Shown here: piece after piece, positions 8,593-17,347 of the stretch
Position numbering within the stretch: the first letter of the stretch is position 1
Layout of the letters: each line of letters begins with the position of its first letter
Assembly: GCA_963933885.1 (NCBI GenBank)
Contig: CAWVWF010000016.1
Span: 1-31,703 of the forward strand
DNA: 31,703 nucleotides
Source of the DNA: CAWVWF01 sp963933885
Lineage (GTDB): Bacteria; Bacteroidota; Bacteroidia; Flavobacteriales_C; GCA-002722245
Direction of reading: 5' to 3'
Translations under genes and position numbers: made by a program
The notes under the pieces: model-generated
The model's database searches: none
Seen by the model: only the letters and a program-made list of their open reading frames with translations
Told to the model about the DNA's origin: nothing

Positions 8593-9588
8593 TTATGATT
8601 GTGACTTTTTAAATTCGGCTTTCAAACGATTTTTATTGATAGGTACAACTCCAACTTCTTCACAAACTAAACCACCTGATAAGTTAGCGAGTTTAACCAT
8701 TTGTTGATCTTTTAAACCTGATGCATATGCCAAAGATGCTGTCGATATTACAGTGTCACCAGCTCCTGAAACATCAGATATATTTCTGATCTCGGCTGGA
8801 ACATGAGTACTGTTTTCTTTATTGAATAGTAAAACACCATGCTCAGAAAGTGTAACCATTACATTCTGAATATTTAGCTTACTGCTTAATTGTTCCGCAT
8901 GACTAAATAAATTATGAATGTCACCCTTTTCAATATCCTCTTTTAATCCTGTAGTAAACTCAATGAAATTAGGCTTAAATAAAGATGTGTTATTATAATT
9001 TAAAAAGTTGTTCTTTTTAGGGTCAACGCAAGTAGGTATGTTCTTGTTATTTAAATAATCTACAATCTCTTTAATGTTATCTTTTAATAGTAAACCTTTG
9101 TCGTAGTCTTCAAAGATAACGACATCAACCTTTTGTTGATCAACTATAGATTTAACTCGTTTCACTAATTCTTCTGAATCTGATTTAGAAATATTAGAAA
9201 TTTCTTCCTCATCAACTCGAAGCATATGATGGCTTGAGCTAATAATTCTAGTTTTACAAGTGGTTAATCGTTCATTACTTCGAATAATACCATCGCTAAC
9301 TAAATTATTAGAAGTCATTACTTCTTCGAATACTTTTCCTTTAATATCGTTACCGATAATCCCACATAAAATAGGATTGGCACCAAGAGCTTGAATGTTT
9401 AGAGCAACATTTGCAGCTCCACCTAATCGGTTTTCTCTCTTTTTAGCTTCGAATATTGGGACAGGAGCTTCCGGTGAAATACGATTTACACCACCCCATA
9501 TATAGGCATCAACCATTACATCTCCAATGATTAGGCAAGTAAGATTATTGAAACCATCAAAAAGCTCGTCTATTTCTAATTCTGTCAT
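8593..9588 (-). CDS. PfkB-family kinase, RfaE1/HldE kinase-domain-like
   Basis: This 331-residue sugar kinase belongs to the ribokinase/PfkB fold. Residues 17-48 (GDVMVDAYIWG, then RISPEAPVPIF) match the start of the D-glycero-beta-D-manno-heptose-7-phosphate kinase (RfaE domain 1). GGAANVALN (56-64) is the substrate-side Gly-Gly motif, DPKK and KPN appear at 189-192 and 205-207, and SGAGDT (274-279) holds the catalytic base Asp278. The nucleotidyltransferase domain found in bifunctional HldE is absent, so this is a stand-alone kinase. In Gram-negatives the reaction feeds ADP-heptose synthesis for lipopolysaccharide; whether this lineage makes heptose cannot be told here, and another sugar phosphate is possible. 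It is the first gene of a two-gene unit with the TrkH-type transporter, with no obvious functional link. Confidence 0.85.
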   Translation of the reverse strand: MTELEIDELFDGFNNLTCLIIGDVMVDAYIWGGVNRISPEAPVPIFEAKKRENRLGGAANVALNIQALGANPILCGIIGNDIKGKVFEEVMTSNNLVSDGIIRSNERLTTCKTRIISSSHHMLRVDEEEISNISKSDSEELVKRVKSIVDQQKVDVVIFEDYDKGLLLKDNIKEIVDYLNNKNIPTCVDPKKNNFLNYNNTSLFKPNFIEFTTGLKEDIEKGDIHNLFSHAEQLSSKLNIQNVMVTLSEHGVLLFNKENSTHVPAEIRNISDVSGAGDTVISTASLAYASGLKDQQMVKLANLSGGLVCEEVGVVPINKNRLKAEFKKSQS

Positions 9589-9606
9589 AAGATTAATCCT
9601 AGATCA

Positions 9607-9614
9607 CAAAGTTA
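9607..9614 (-). promoter_or_regulatory. -7 element for the RfaE1-like kinase
   Basis: On the minus strand TAACTTTG is a perfect match to the Bacteroidota TAnnTTTG element. It ends 18 bases before the kinase ATG. The -33 region has no clear TTG, so only half of the promoter is supported. Confidence 0.45.
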
Positions 9615-9659
9615 AATAAATTCATTTTTCTAACTCATGGAATAATACATTTATTTTTT

Positions 9660-9797
9660 ATTGATAATGGCAACCTTTAAAAGTTGAGTTCGTCTTTTTT
9701 GCGGTGAGTTATCCCAATAACTGTTCTTGCTAGTACTGAGAATCCCTACTAAATATATTTCCTCCCTAGGAATTTTAGTAGGGGTTTTCTTTTTTTA
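9660..9797 (+). ncRNA. Candidate structured small RNA or regulatory leader
   Basis: This intergenic stretch can fold into successive hairpins on the plus strand. CAAC(9671-9674)/GTTG(9683-9686) is the first. The second is GCGG(9701-9704)/TTGC(9727-9730) enclosing GTTAT-CCCA-ATAAC (9708-9721). The third is a terminator at 9744-9783. No reading frame of note is present. A weak TAnnTTTA (9646-9653) or TAnnTTTT (9652-9659) -7 element could start transcription near 9660-9666. It could be an independent RNA of about 130 nt or a 5' attenuator of the aminopeptidase gene that starts 43 bases after the T-tract. I recognise no RNA family. Confidence 0.45.
9744..9797 (+). terminator. Rho-independent terminator
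   Basis: CCCTACTAAA (9744-9753) pairs perfectly with TTTAGTAGGG (9774-9783). Inside it an inner hairpin TTCCT-CCCT-AGGAA extends the stem. A T-rich tract (9785-9796) follows on the plus strand only, so the terminator acts on plus-strand transcripts. No upstream plus-strand coding gene exists for it to end, which supports the RNA or attenuator reading. Confidence 0.8.
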
Positions 9798-9839
9798 TAG
9801 TGATGTATTTTTCACAAGAAACACTATTTTAGTTGTCAC

Positions 9840-10859
9840 ATGTTAAAAAAGGGTTTTAAATTTTTTTCATTATTCATTTTAGTATTCTGTTTATGGAACT
9901 GTAATTCTATATGGTATGGTATTCAGCAAGGTAAAGGTCAGCTCAAAATCGTGTATGGAGCAGACCCTGTAAAAGATTTTTTAGAAGATTCAACTTATCC
10001 AGATTCCTTAAAAGCCAAACTTCGACTTATTAAAGAGATAAAAACATTTTCGATTGATTCTTTAGGTATTAATCCATCTAAAAATTATGAAAAACTATTT
10101 GATCAAAAAGGTAAACCTGTTATGTGGGTTGTTACTGCTTGTGAGGAATTCAAATTAGGATCCTATTATTGGAAATTCCCATTTTTAGGAAAGTTTTCAT
10201 ACAAAGGGTATTTCGATGAAAAGAAGGCAATCAAAGAAGAAAATAAATTAAAAGAACAAGGCTATGATACTGATATAGGAATTGTTAATGCATGGAGTAC
10301 TTTGGGGTGGTTTAAAGATCCTATAATGAGTAGTATGCTGAAGAAGAGTCCCGGCCAACTGGCAAGGGTAATTATTCATGAGCTAACACATGGAACTTTA
10401 TATGTGAAAAATAATATTCAATTCAATGAGAACTTAGCTTCTTTTGTAGGGGATAAGGGAGCAATATTATTCTTAAATTGGAAGTACGGTGAGAATTCCG
10501 AAGAAGTAAAGGATTATTTAGGAGATTTTGCTGATATGGCAAAAGTTAGGAAACATCTTTTAAAAGGGACTGAAGAACTTAATGCTTTTTATAATTCGCA
10601 AGACTCTGTCTATATTAAGGAAAACAAGCAAAAAGAAATTGAAAGGGTTATTGTTAGTTTAGATACAATTACGCTTTATACAAAAGGGAAATTAGATAAT
10701 ATTATTAGTCATTCGAAATCAATAAACAATACTTTTTTTACTGACTTTTTAACGTATAGAAAAGAGCAAAACTCTTTGGAAGAAGAATTTGTTAGAGATT
10801 TTAATTCGAATTTTGATGCGTATTTAACTCATTTAAAAAATAAATACCCTTCACTTTAA
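9840..10859 (+). CDS. Predicted aminopeptidase, zinc metalloprotease lipoprotein
   Basis: The protein has 339 residues. The N-terminus has a hydrophobic stretch ending in LWNC, a reasonable lipobox, so it is probably a lipoprotein facing the periplasm. HELTH (180-184) is the gluzincin zinc motif and NENLASF supplies the third ligand Glu197. This arrangement, plus the surrounding 'ARVIIHELTHGTLYV' pattern, fits the predicted-aminopeptidase family (COG4324, Pfam 'Aminopep'). The physiological substrate of that family is not established to my knowledge. The stop codon overlaps the start of the nuclease gene (TAATG), so the pair is an operon. It lies just downstream of a terminator-bearing leader that may control it. 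Confidence 0.85.
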   Translation: MLKKGFKFFSLFILVFCLWNCNSIWYGIQQGKGQLKIVYGADPVKDFLEDSTYPDSLKAKLRLIKEIKTFSIDSLGINPSKNYEKLFDQKGKPVMWVVTACEEFKLGSYYWKFPFLGKFSYKGYFDEKKAIKEENKLKEQGYDTDIGIVNAWSTLGWFKDPIMSSMLKKSPGQLARVIIHELTHGTLYVKNNIQFNENLASFVGDKGAILFLNWKYGENSEEVKDYLGDFADMAKVRKHLLKGTEELNAFYNSQDSVYIKENKQKEIERVIVSLDTITLYTKGKLDNIISHSKSINNTFFTDFLTYRKEQNSLEEEFVRDFNSNFDAYLTHLKNKYPSL

Positions 10860-13660
10860 TGGAAACATTTTTAAAAGAGTTAGCACAAGAAATTGCCTCT
10901 CGATTTGAAGAACCAAGAGATTTATGCATCGTTCTTCCAACTAAGCGAGCTGTTGTGTTTTTTAAGCAAGAACTGGCTAAAGCATATAATTCAACCTTTT
11001 GGGCTCCAGAATTTTATTCTTTAGGAGAATTCGTTGAAAAATTAAGTGAAGTAAAAAAGGAAGATAAATTACTACTAATATTAGAATTATATGATTCTTA
11101 CTTAAAGGTTGTAAAAGGTGAGCCAGAAGATTTAGAATCTTTTTTGAAATGGGCCCCAACTTTACTTGCTGATTTTGCTGAAATAGATAGATATCTTATT
11201 GAACCTAATAATTTATTTAGCTATATAAACGAAGCAAGAGCCTTAGAATATTGGAATATTAATGGAGAACCATTAACTGATGCTCAAAAAAAATATTTGC
11301 ACTTTTGGAAATTATTGGGTGCTATTTATTTTCAGTTTAATAAAGACTTAAAGGAAAAAAAGAAGTCATATGCAGGTATGCAATTTCGAATTGTAGCTGA
11401 AAATATAAATACGATTATCGATGACTTTCCATTTAAGAAAGTGATTTTTGCTGGGTTTAATGCGTTAAGCGAAGCTGAGGAAAAGATTATATATAGATTA
11501 ATAAAAAGTGGTTTAGCGGAAGTTTTTTGGGACGGTGATGACTATTATCTTAATAGACCAGAACAGGAGGCTGGGACCTTCATGCGTAGAATAAAAAGAA
11601 AGTATCCTACCATTCCTTTTAATTGGTCTAAAAAACACTTAGAAACGATTAATAAGAATATTAATATTGTTGCTTGTAATACTGATTTAGCTCAAACTCA
11701 ATATGCTTGTGAAGTTTTACAGAAAAATTATAAATCTGAAACAGGTCAAAAAACTGCAGTTGTTTTAAATAATGAAGAACTGTTATTACCACTCCTTTAT
11801 AATCTGCCAGATAATGTAGAAGCTGCAAATATAACAATGGGTTATAATTTGAAATTAACACCATTAGCTTCTTTCATAAATATTTGGTTAGATCTGTGGA
11901 ACAACAATAGAATTCAAAAAACTGGAAAGCATTATTATTTTAAAAATATATTTAGATTACTAGAACATCCTTATTTTTCATTTTTAACAAATGAAGATAA
12001 CGTTCAACTAAAAGTTTTAAAAACGAACTTAATAAAGCGGAATGTGATATATATAGGAAGAATAGATTTTGAAGCTTCTTTTCCTAATTCACCATTTTTA
12101 GATGTATTATTCTCTAGTTCAGATATGAAATCAGAGGCTATAAATAATTCGTTTTTGAAATTATTTTCATTGCTTAAAAAATCAATTGAGAAAGTTAGTT
12201 TATCAGATGTAGAGAAATCAATTCACACGGAATATTTATACAGCTATACTGTCATCTTAAGAAAATTCGGGAAATTACTTGAAGTATCTGAGCATTTAAA
12301 AGGAATTGAAAACAGGATTTATAAAAAACTATTGAATCAACTTGTTGGATCTGAATCGCTTTCATTCTTTGGAGAACCTCTTAAGGGGCTTCAAATAATG
12401 GGTATGTTGGAGACCAGACTTTTAGATTTTGATAATGTGATCTTACTGTCTGTTAATGAAGGTGTTTTGCCACAAGGGAAAAAAGAAAATTCATTTATAC
12501 CTTATGATATAAAAAGAGAATTTCACCTACCAACTCATACAGAGCATGATGCTATCTTCGCTAATCATTTTTATAGGTTAATACAGAGAGCTTCAAATGT
12601 TGAGTTAGTGTATTTAAATGGTAAAAATGATTTTGGAGCAAGTACGGAGAAAAGTAGGTTTATTGAACAAATAGAATTTGAGCTACCAAGAGCCAATAAG
12701 AATGTTGTTATTAAGGAATTAGGATACAGTCCTACACCTAAAGTGAGTGACTCAGAAATTGAATTCGAAAAATCTGAAGCCATAATTTCGAAGATAATTT
12801 CAAAACTTGAAACTGGTATATCACCATCAGCCTTTAATAAGTTCATTCAATGTCCTTTGGATTTTTATTATAGATATGTTCTTGGCTTGGGAGAAGCTAA
12901 TGAGATTGAAGAGCGTTTACAACACTCTACTTTTGGTACATGCGTACATGAGACTTTAGAGGATCTATATAAACCTTATATTGGTAAGTCATTAATAGTT
13001 GACGATATAGAGAAGATGAAACCTCTTGTAAATAAGGTTTTAAGCGATAAGTTTTTAGAGTATCTAAGTTTATCAGACCTTAAATCAGGTAGTAATTTAT
13101 TGACGTTTGAGGTTGCTCAGCAATACGTTAAGAACTTCTTAAAGCAAGAAATAAAGACTATTGTTGAAGCGAAAGACAAAAAAGAGGATTACGTAGTTCT
13201 TCAACAAGAAGAGGCTTTAGAAACAGTAATTCCTGTTGAAGTAAATGGAATTAACATAGATGTTAAAATTCGTGGATTTGCTGATAGAGTAGGTCAGCTT
13301 GGATCTACAGTTCAATTGATTGATTATAAGACAGGGAATGTTGTTTCTTCTGATCTTTCCATTCGCAACTGGGATGATTTAGCTTCAAATCCTAAAAAGA
13401 GTAAAGCCTTACAACTTGCTCTATACGGATTAGCTTACTTAAACACAAAAGATACTGTTACTGATTTCGAAGGAGGTATTTATAGTTTTAGAAATTTTAA
13501 ATCTGGACTATTAACCTTGAAGTATAAGAATAAAAAGGTTTCAGCACTTACTATTAAAGAAGAGGTACCAGTTGTAGTGGAAAGTATAGTAAGAGAAATG
13601 CTTAGTAAAGCTCATCTTATAGCGCATAACCCTGATAGTAAATATTGTAATTATTGTTAA
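10859..13660 (+). CDS. AddB/RecB-like PD-(D/E)XK nuclease protein
   Basis: The protein has 933 residues. The C-terminal third holds a RecB-type nuclease: PSAFNKFIQCPLDFYYRY (Cys665), FGTCVHE, then GFADR (Asp809) and DYKTG (Asp822, Lys824), followed by a QLALYGLAY helix. This layout is shared with AddB, which degrades DNA ends during recombinational repair with AddA. The N-terminal part looks like the AddB helicase-like scaffold (CIVLPTKRAVVFFKQEL) but shows no Walker A motif, so it is probably not an active ATPase. The protein ends abruptly with CNYC: Cys665, Cys930 and Cys933 are present, but the fourth cysteine of the AddB iron-sulphur clasp (C...C-x2-C-x5-C) is missing. No AddA/UvrD helicase is beside it. 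It overlaps the aminopeptidase gene by one base. Confidence 0.85.
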   Translation: METFLKELAQEIASRFEEPRDLCIVLPTKRAVVFFKQELAKAYNSTFWAPEFYSLGEFVEKLSEVKKEDKLLLILELYDSYLKVVKGEPEDLESFLKWAPTLLADFAEIDRYLIEPNNLFSYINEARALEYWNINGEPLTDAQKKYLHFWKLLGAIYFQFNKDLKEKKKSYAGMQFRIVAENINTIIDDFPFKKVIFAGFNALSEAEEKIIYRLIKSGLAEVFWDGDDYYLNRPEQEAGTFMRRIKRKYPTIPFNWSKKHLETINKNINIVACNTDLAQTQYACEVLQKNYKSETGQKTAVVLNNEELLLPLLYNLPDNVEAANITMGYNLKLTPLASFINIWLDLWNNNRIQKTGKHYYFKNIFRLLEHPYFSFLTNEDNVQLKVLKTNLIKRNVIYIGRIDFEASFPNSPFLDVLFSSSDMKSEAINNSFLKLFSLLKKSIEKVSLSDVEKSIHTEYLYSYTVILRKFGKLLEVSEHLKGIENRIYKKLLNQLVGSESLSFFGEPLKGLQIMGMLETRLLDFDNVILLSVNEGVLPQGKKENSFIPYDIKREFHLPTHTEHDAIFANHFYRLIQRASNVELVYLNGKNDFGASTEKSRFIEQIEFELPRANKNVVIKELGYSPTPKVSDSEIEFEKSEAIISKIISKLETGISPSAFNKFIQCPLDFYYRYVLGLGEANEIEERLQHSTFGTCVHETLEDLYKPYIGKSLIVDDIEKMKPLVNKVLSDKFLEYLSLSDLKSGSNLLTFEVAQQYVKNFLKQEIKTIVEAKDKKEDYVVLQQEEALETVIPVEVNGINIDVKIRGFADRVGQLGSTVQLIDYKTGNVVSSDLSIRNWDDLASNPKKSKALQLALYGLAYLNTKDTVTDFEGGIYSFRNFKSGLLTLKYKNKKVSALTIKEEVPVVVESIVREMLSKAHLIAHNPDSKYCNYC

Positions 13661-13674
13661 TCAGTGATTTGAGA

Positions 13675-13730
13675 ATATAGAGTAAAAAAAAAGGCTGTCT
13701 ATATTAGACAGCCTTTTTTTTACTCTATAT
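13675..13730. terminator. Bidirectional terminator between convergent genes
   Basis: The inverted repeat ATATAGAGT-A9-GGCTGTCTA / TAGACAGCC-T8-ACTCTATAT has about 26 paired bases, one single-base length difference in the A/T tracts and a TAT loop. The core stem has A/T tracts on both sides, so it can end transcription of the nuclease gene (plus) and of the PorE-like gene (minus). Confidence 0.9.
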
Positions 13731-13740
13731 AATTGAGTGA

Positions 13741-15855
13741 TTATTTTAATGTTTTAGGAACGTAGATTTCATTAACTGTATCCTTGTATTTTCCATCTTT
13801 AGATAAGATTTTCAATTCAATACGTCTGTTAAGAGCTCTTCCTTCTTCGTTATCTGATCCATCAGAGTTTTCATTACGTGCAATTGGATGTTTTTCACCA
13901 TATCCCATCGCTGTAACTCTTTTACTTGAAATCCCTTTTGTTATAACATATTTTCTAACTGCTTCAGCTCTTTTGTGTGAAAGCTTTTTATTGTAACCAT
14001 TGTTACCTTTAGAATCAGTATGACCTTGTATTTCTACATTGATTGTTGGGTTGTTAGCCAATAAAGAAAACAATTTATCCAATTCAATCTTAGAATCTTT
14101 AGTAAGTATAGCTTTATCAAATTCGAAGAATACATTATTTAATACGATACTTTCATTTGCTTTAATAGGAGCCAAGTTGATTTCTTTCTTGATAGAAGAG
14201 AAAGCAGAGTTTTTAGGAACTATTAAGTTTTCAGATTTGAATAAATATCCTTGTGCTTCATAAGTAACATTATAGTTTCTTCCTGGAGGAAGAATAAATA
14301 AGTATTTACCAGTTTTTTTGTTTGGCTTGTAAATCCCAACAACTGCACCAGTTTCATTATCTGTAACAATGATTTGAGCATCATCTGGAACTGTACCACT
14401 TTTATCACCTAAACTGAAAGTACCACTCATAACCGTAAGTGGGTTAACCTCTACAGATGGTAATTCTATTAAGAAGATATCTTTTCCATTTCCATTTTCC
14501 TTTTCAGAAGAATAGTACGATCTTTTTCCATCAACCGATGTTACATAAAACACATCATCTTCAGTAGTGTTAATTGGGTATCCTATATTTTCTGGATCAC
14601 TCCATACTCCATTTTCATCCATTGTAGATTGGAAAATATCGAATCCACCCATTGTTTCATGTCCTTCAGAAGAGAAGAATAATGAAACTCCATCAGGGTG
14701 AATGAATGGTGCTCTATCACTTCTAGACGTATTTATTTTTGGACCTAAGTTTTGTGGTAATGACCATTCTCCGTTTGGAAGTTTAACAATTCTATATATA
14801 TCATAACTTCCATATCCTCCTTTTCTATTTGAAGTAAAGTAAATTGTTTTACCATCAGCAGAGAAACAGGCGTGAGTTTCAGAAGCCTTAGAATTTAAAG
14901 CATCAAAGGCAACTGGCTTAGACCAAGTAGATCCATCTAATTTACTATAGTAGATATCTCCATTTTTATCTTCTTGAGAAGAATAAATCAATAATTGTTG
15001 ACCATCTACAGAAAGACCGATTGAAGCTTCATGACCTGGAGTATTAATCTCTCCAATCATTTTTGGTGTTCCCCATTTACCATCTTTACCTTTTTTAGAG
15101 ATATAAATATCTTCGTAGTAGGCATGATCTTTAGGATCAATTTCTTTATCTACATCAGAAGTTAATATTTTTTTAATGATAGATTTCTCTTCACCGGCTT
15201 TCTCTGTTTTTCTTGCGCTGGTTGGTCTTCTAGATGTAAATATCAATGTTTTTTCATCTGCTGAAAGAACAGGAGCAAATTCAGGGTATCTACTATTAAT
15301 TTTATCTCCAAGAGAAGTAACTACAATATCAACTGGATTAGCAATAAGTAATTTAGCTGTTTCACAAATTTTAAGCTCACGAGCAACTTCTGCTTTTTCT
15401 GATGCAGGTAGTTGTTCTCCATAACCTTCTTGATATTTTACAAAATTAGCTTTCGCGAATTCGAAGTTATGATTTGTTCTTAAAATTCTACCGTATGCTA
15501 AATAAACATCGATCGGTGCTAATCTAGCTTTGTAATTATAATAATCAAACTCTAAAGATGTAGAAACACTATCCGCAGCTAGCTTCAAATATTCCATTGC
15601 TTTCTGATTATCTTCTTTAACAATACTATTAGCGTAACAATCTCCTATTTTATATTTTAAGAAAGGAGTACTACTAAAGTTTTGAAGATTTAAATATATC
15701 GGTAAAGCACGATCGTAATCTTCGTCTTCCCAATATCCATCAGCTTCAGTATATTGTTTCTTAATACTCTTGTTAACCTCTTTTGGCTTGTCTTGAGCGT
15801 TCACAGAACCGCTTAATAACAATGTAAATGACAATGCGGATAATAAGTACTTCAT
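13741..15855 (-). CDS. PorE-like T9SS envelope protein (TPR, PD40 propeller, OmpA domain)
   Basis: This 704-residue protein has a signal peptide (1-20, cleaved near VNAQ) and a TPR-like helical region at about 25-165. A PD40/WD40-like propeller follows at about 180-465, with repeated blades such as 'DGKTIYFTSNRKGGYGSYDIY' shortened variants. A carboxypeptidase-regulatory-like beta domain lies at about 475-560 and an OmpA peptidoglycan-binding domain at about 570-685 (FFEFDKA, GHTDSKGNN, LSHKRAEAV, NRRIEL). This order of domains matches PorE, a periplasmic component that ties the type IX secretion machinery to peptidoglycan; related proteins also occur as paralogues with other partners. The usual T9SS neighbours (PorK/L/M/N, PorP) are not in the window, so orthology is unproven. 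The family and location are well supported. Confidence 0.85.
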   Translation of the reverse strand: MKYLLSALSFTLLLSGSVNAQDKPKEVNKSIKKQYTEADGYWEDEDYDRALPIYLNLQNFSSTPFLKYKIGDCYANSIVKEDNQKAMEYLKLAADSVSTSLEFDYYNYKARLAPIDVYLAYGRILRTNHNFEFAKANFVKYQEGYGEQLPASEKAEVARELKICETAKLLIANPVDIVVTSLGDKINSRYPEFAPVLSADEKTLIFTSRRPTSARKTEKAGEEKSIIKKILTSDVDKEIDPKDHAYYEDIYISKKGKDGKWGTPKMIGEINTPGHEASIGLSVDGQQLLIYSSQEDKNGDIYYSKLDGSTWSKPVAFDALNSKASETHACFSADGKTIYFTSNRKGGYGSYDIYRIVKLPNGEWSLPQNLGPKINTSRSDRAPFIHPDGVSLFFSSEGHETMGGFDIFQSTMDENGVWSDPENIGYPINTTEDDVFYVTSVDGKRSYYSSEKENGNGKDIFLIELPSVEVNPLTVMSGTFSLGDKSGTVPDDAQIIVTDNETGAVVGIYKPNKKTGKYLFILPPGRNYNVTYEAQGYLFKSENLIVPKNSAFSSIKKEINLAPIKANESIVLNNVFFEFDKAILTKDSKIELDKLFSLLANNPTINVEIQGHTDSKGNNGYNKKLSHKRAEAVRKYVITKGISSKRVTAMGYGEKHPIARNENSDGSDNEEGRALNRRIELKILSKDGKYKDTVNEIYVPKTLK

Positions 15856-15971
15856 ACTTGTTTTTCTTTTATTTATTTAGAGTTCTTTTCAAACTCCATG
15901 CAACTTTTTTCAATTAACAGAAAATTAACAAAATCTGTTCATATACTAATAATGTGCAAATTAAGTTATAA

Positions 15972-17270
15972 TTACCAAATTTGCCTATTAATATCGAAGT
16001 TTTCAAGATAATCACCAACTTTTCTTAAAAAACTTCCTCCCAACATACCATCAACAACTCTATGATCGTAGCTCATACTTATATACATCATATGTCTAAT
16101 TCCAATAGTATCCCCTTGTGGAGTCTCGATAACTGCTGGTTTTTTCTTTATAATCCCAACAGATAAGATAGCTACTTCGGGTTGATTAATGATTGGAGTT
16201 CCCATCACATTTCCAAAGGTCCCAACATTTGTAATGGTAAATGTTCCTCCTTGAACATCATCGGGTTTTAATTTATTATCTCTTGCTTTAAAAGCAAGGT
16301 CAGTAGCATATTTAGATACACCTATTAAATTAAGTTGATCAGCATTTTTAACTACAGGAACAATAAGGTTTCCGCTAGGTAAAGCAACCGCCATACCTAT
16401 GTTTATGTCTTTTTTTACTATTATATTGTCACCATCAACACTTACATTAATTAAAGGGAATTCTTTAATTGCTTTTGCAACTGCTTCAATAAATAATGGT
16501 GTGAATGTGATTTTAAATCCTTCCTTTTTCTGAAATTGGTCTTTGATTTTATTTCTCCATAAAACCATGTTAGTAACATCAATTTCTACCATACTTGTAA
16601 CGTGAGGAGCAATTTGCTTTGATTTAACCATATGGTTAGCAATTAACTTTCTCATTCTGTCCATTTCAATTATCTCAGAAGCTCCACTAAACGAAGTTGC
16701 TGGTTTCACTGATTGGGATGATGTAGGTATTGGTGCCGTATTCGTTATTGATTTAGAACCGCTTTCTATAAATGTTATGATATCTGCTTTTGTAACTCTT
16801 CCGTTTCTACCAGTTCCTACAATTTCACTAAGTGTATCTATAGAAATGTTTTCTTTTAGAGCAATGCTTCTAACTAGTGGTGAATAGAAACGATCACTAT
16901 CAGAGTTTTTAGGAATTTCAAGTTTAGGTGTTCCTATTACTTCCTTGGTCTTTATGTTTTCTACAGAAGTATCTGAGCTATAAATATCACTTGTTTTTTC
17001 AGAACTAACGACAGGAGATATAGCATCTCCTTTTGTTTCGATAATTGCAAATGGAGCTCCAACTTGAATTACATCTCCTTCTTTACAAAGCATTTGAACT
17101 AATATACCTTCATGAGTAGATGGTATTTCAGAATCCACCTTATCGGTAGCAATCTCAAGAACACATTCTTCAAGATCAACATGATCGCCTTCTTTTTTGA
17201 GCCAAGCAGTTACTGTAGCTTCAGCAACGCTTTCTCCCATTTTCGGCAATAATAGTTCGATTTTAGCCAT
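15972..17270 (-). CDS. Dihydrolipoamide acyltransferase (E2) of a 2-oxo-acid dehydrogenase complex
   Basis: The protein has 432 residues. The lipoyl domain (1-80) carries ATDKVDSEIPS with the lipoylated Lys44. The E3/E1-binding domain (about 127-165) contains PLVRSIALKE and GTGRNGRVTKADI. The catalytic acyltransferase domain (about 195-430) ends with SYDHRVVDG, giving catalytic His403 and Asp407. Length and the single lipoyl domain suit a branched-chain or 2-oxoglutarate-type E2. 'DKVDSEIPS' is the form I associate with the branched-chain type in Bacteroidota, but substrate class cannot be settled from this alone. The E1 and E3 subunits are not adjacent. It is downstream of the glycosyltransferase on the same strand with a 77-base gap that contains a possible promoter. 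Confidence 0.9.
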   Translation of the reverse strand: MAKIELLLPKMGESVAEATVTAWLKKEGDHVDLEECVLEIATDKVDSEIPSTHEGILVQMLCKEGDVIQVGAPFAIIETKGDAISPVVSSEKTSDIYSSDTSVENIKTKEVIGTPKLEIPKNSDSDRFYSPLVRSIALKENISIDTLSEIVGTGRNGRVTKADIITFIESGSKSITNTAPIPTSSQSVKPATSFSGASEIIEMDRMRKLIANHMVKSKQIAPHVTSMVEIDVTNMVLWRNKIKDQFQKKEGFKITFTPLFIEAVAKAIKEFPLINVSVDGDNIIVKKDINIGMAVALPSGNLIVPVVKNADQLNLIGVSKYATDLAFKARDNKLKPDDVQGGTFTITNVGTFGNVMGTPIINQPEVAILSVGIIKKKPAVIETPQGDTIGIRHMMYISMSYDHRVVDGMLGGSFLRKVGDYLENFDINRQIW

Positions 17271-17293
17271 AAAATATGCTTGAATTTGAGAAC

Positions 17294-17324
17294 GAAAATA
17301 AGGAAAATAAGGGATTTTAGCAAT
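17294..17324 (-). promoter_or_regulatory. Possible promoter for the E2 gene
   Basis: Read on the minus strand, TTG is followed by 20 bases and then TATTTTCG, which matches 7 of 8 positions of TAnnTTTG. The E2 start codon lies about 25 bases further on. The spacing is right for Bacteroidota sigma-A promoters, but one mismatch at the conserved TTT makes this tentative. Confidence 0.3.
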
Positions 17325-17347
17325 AAAAACCTGTGTTAGTAATCGTA

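Noticed and set aside
9600..9800. Possibility that the structured gap is 6S, SRP or RNase P RNA
   Set aside because: I could not find the conserved core motifs of SRP or RNase P RNA, nor the long open-bubble shape of 6S RNA; it is left as an unnamed candidate.
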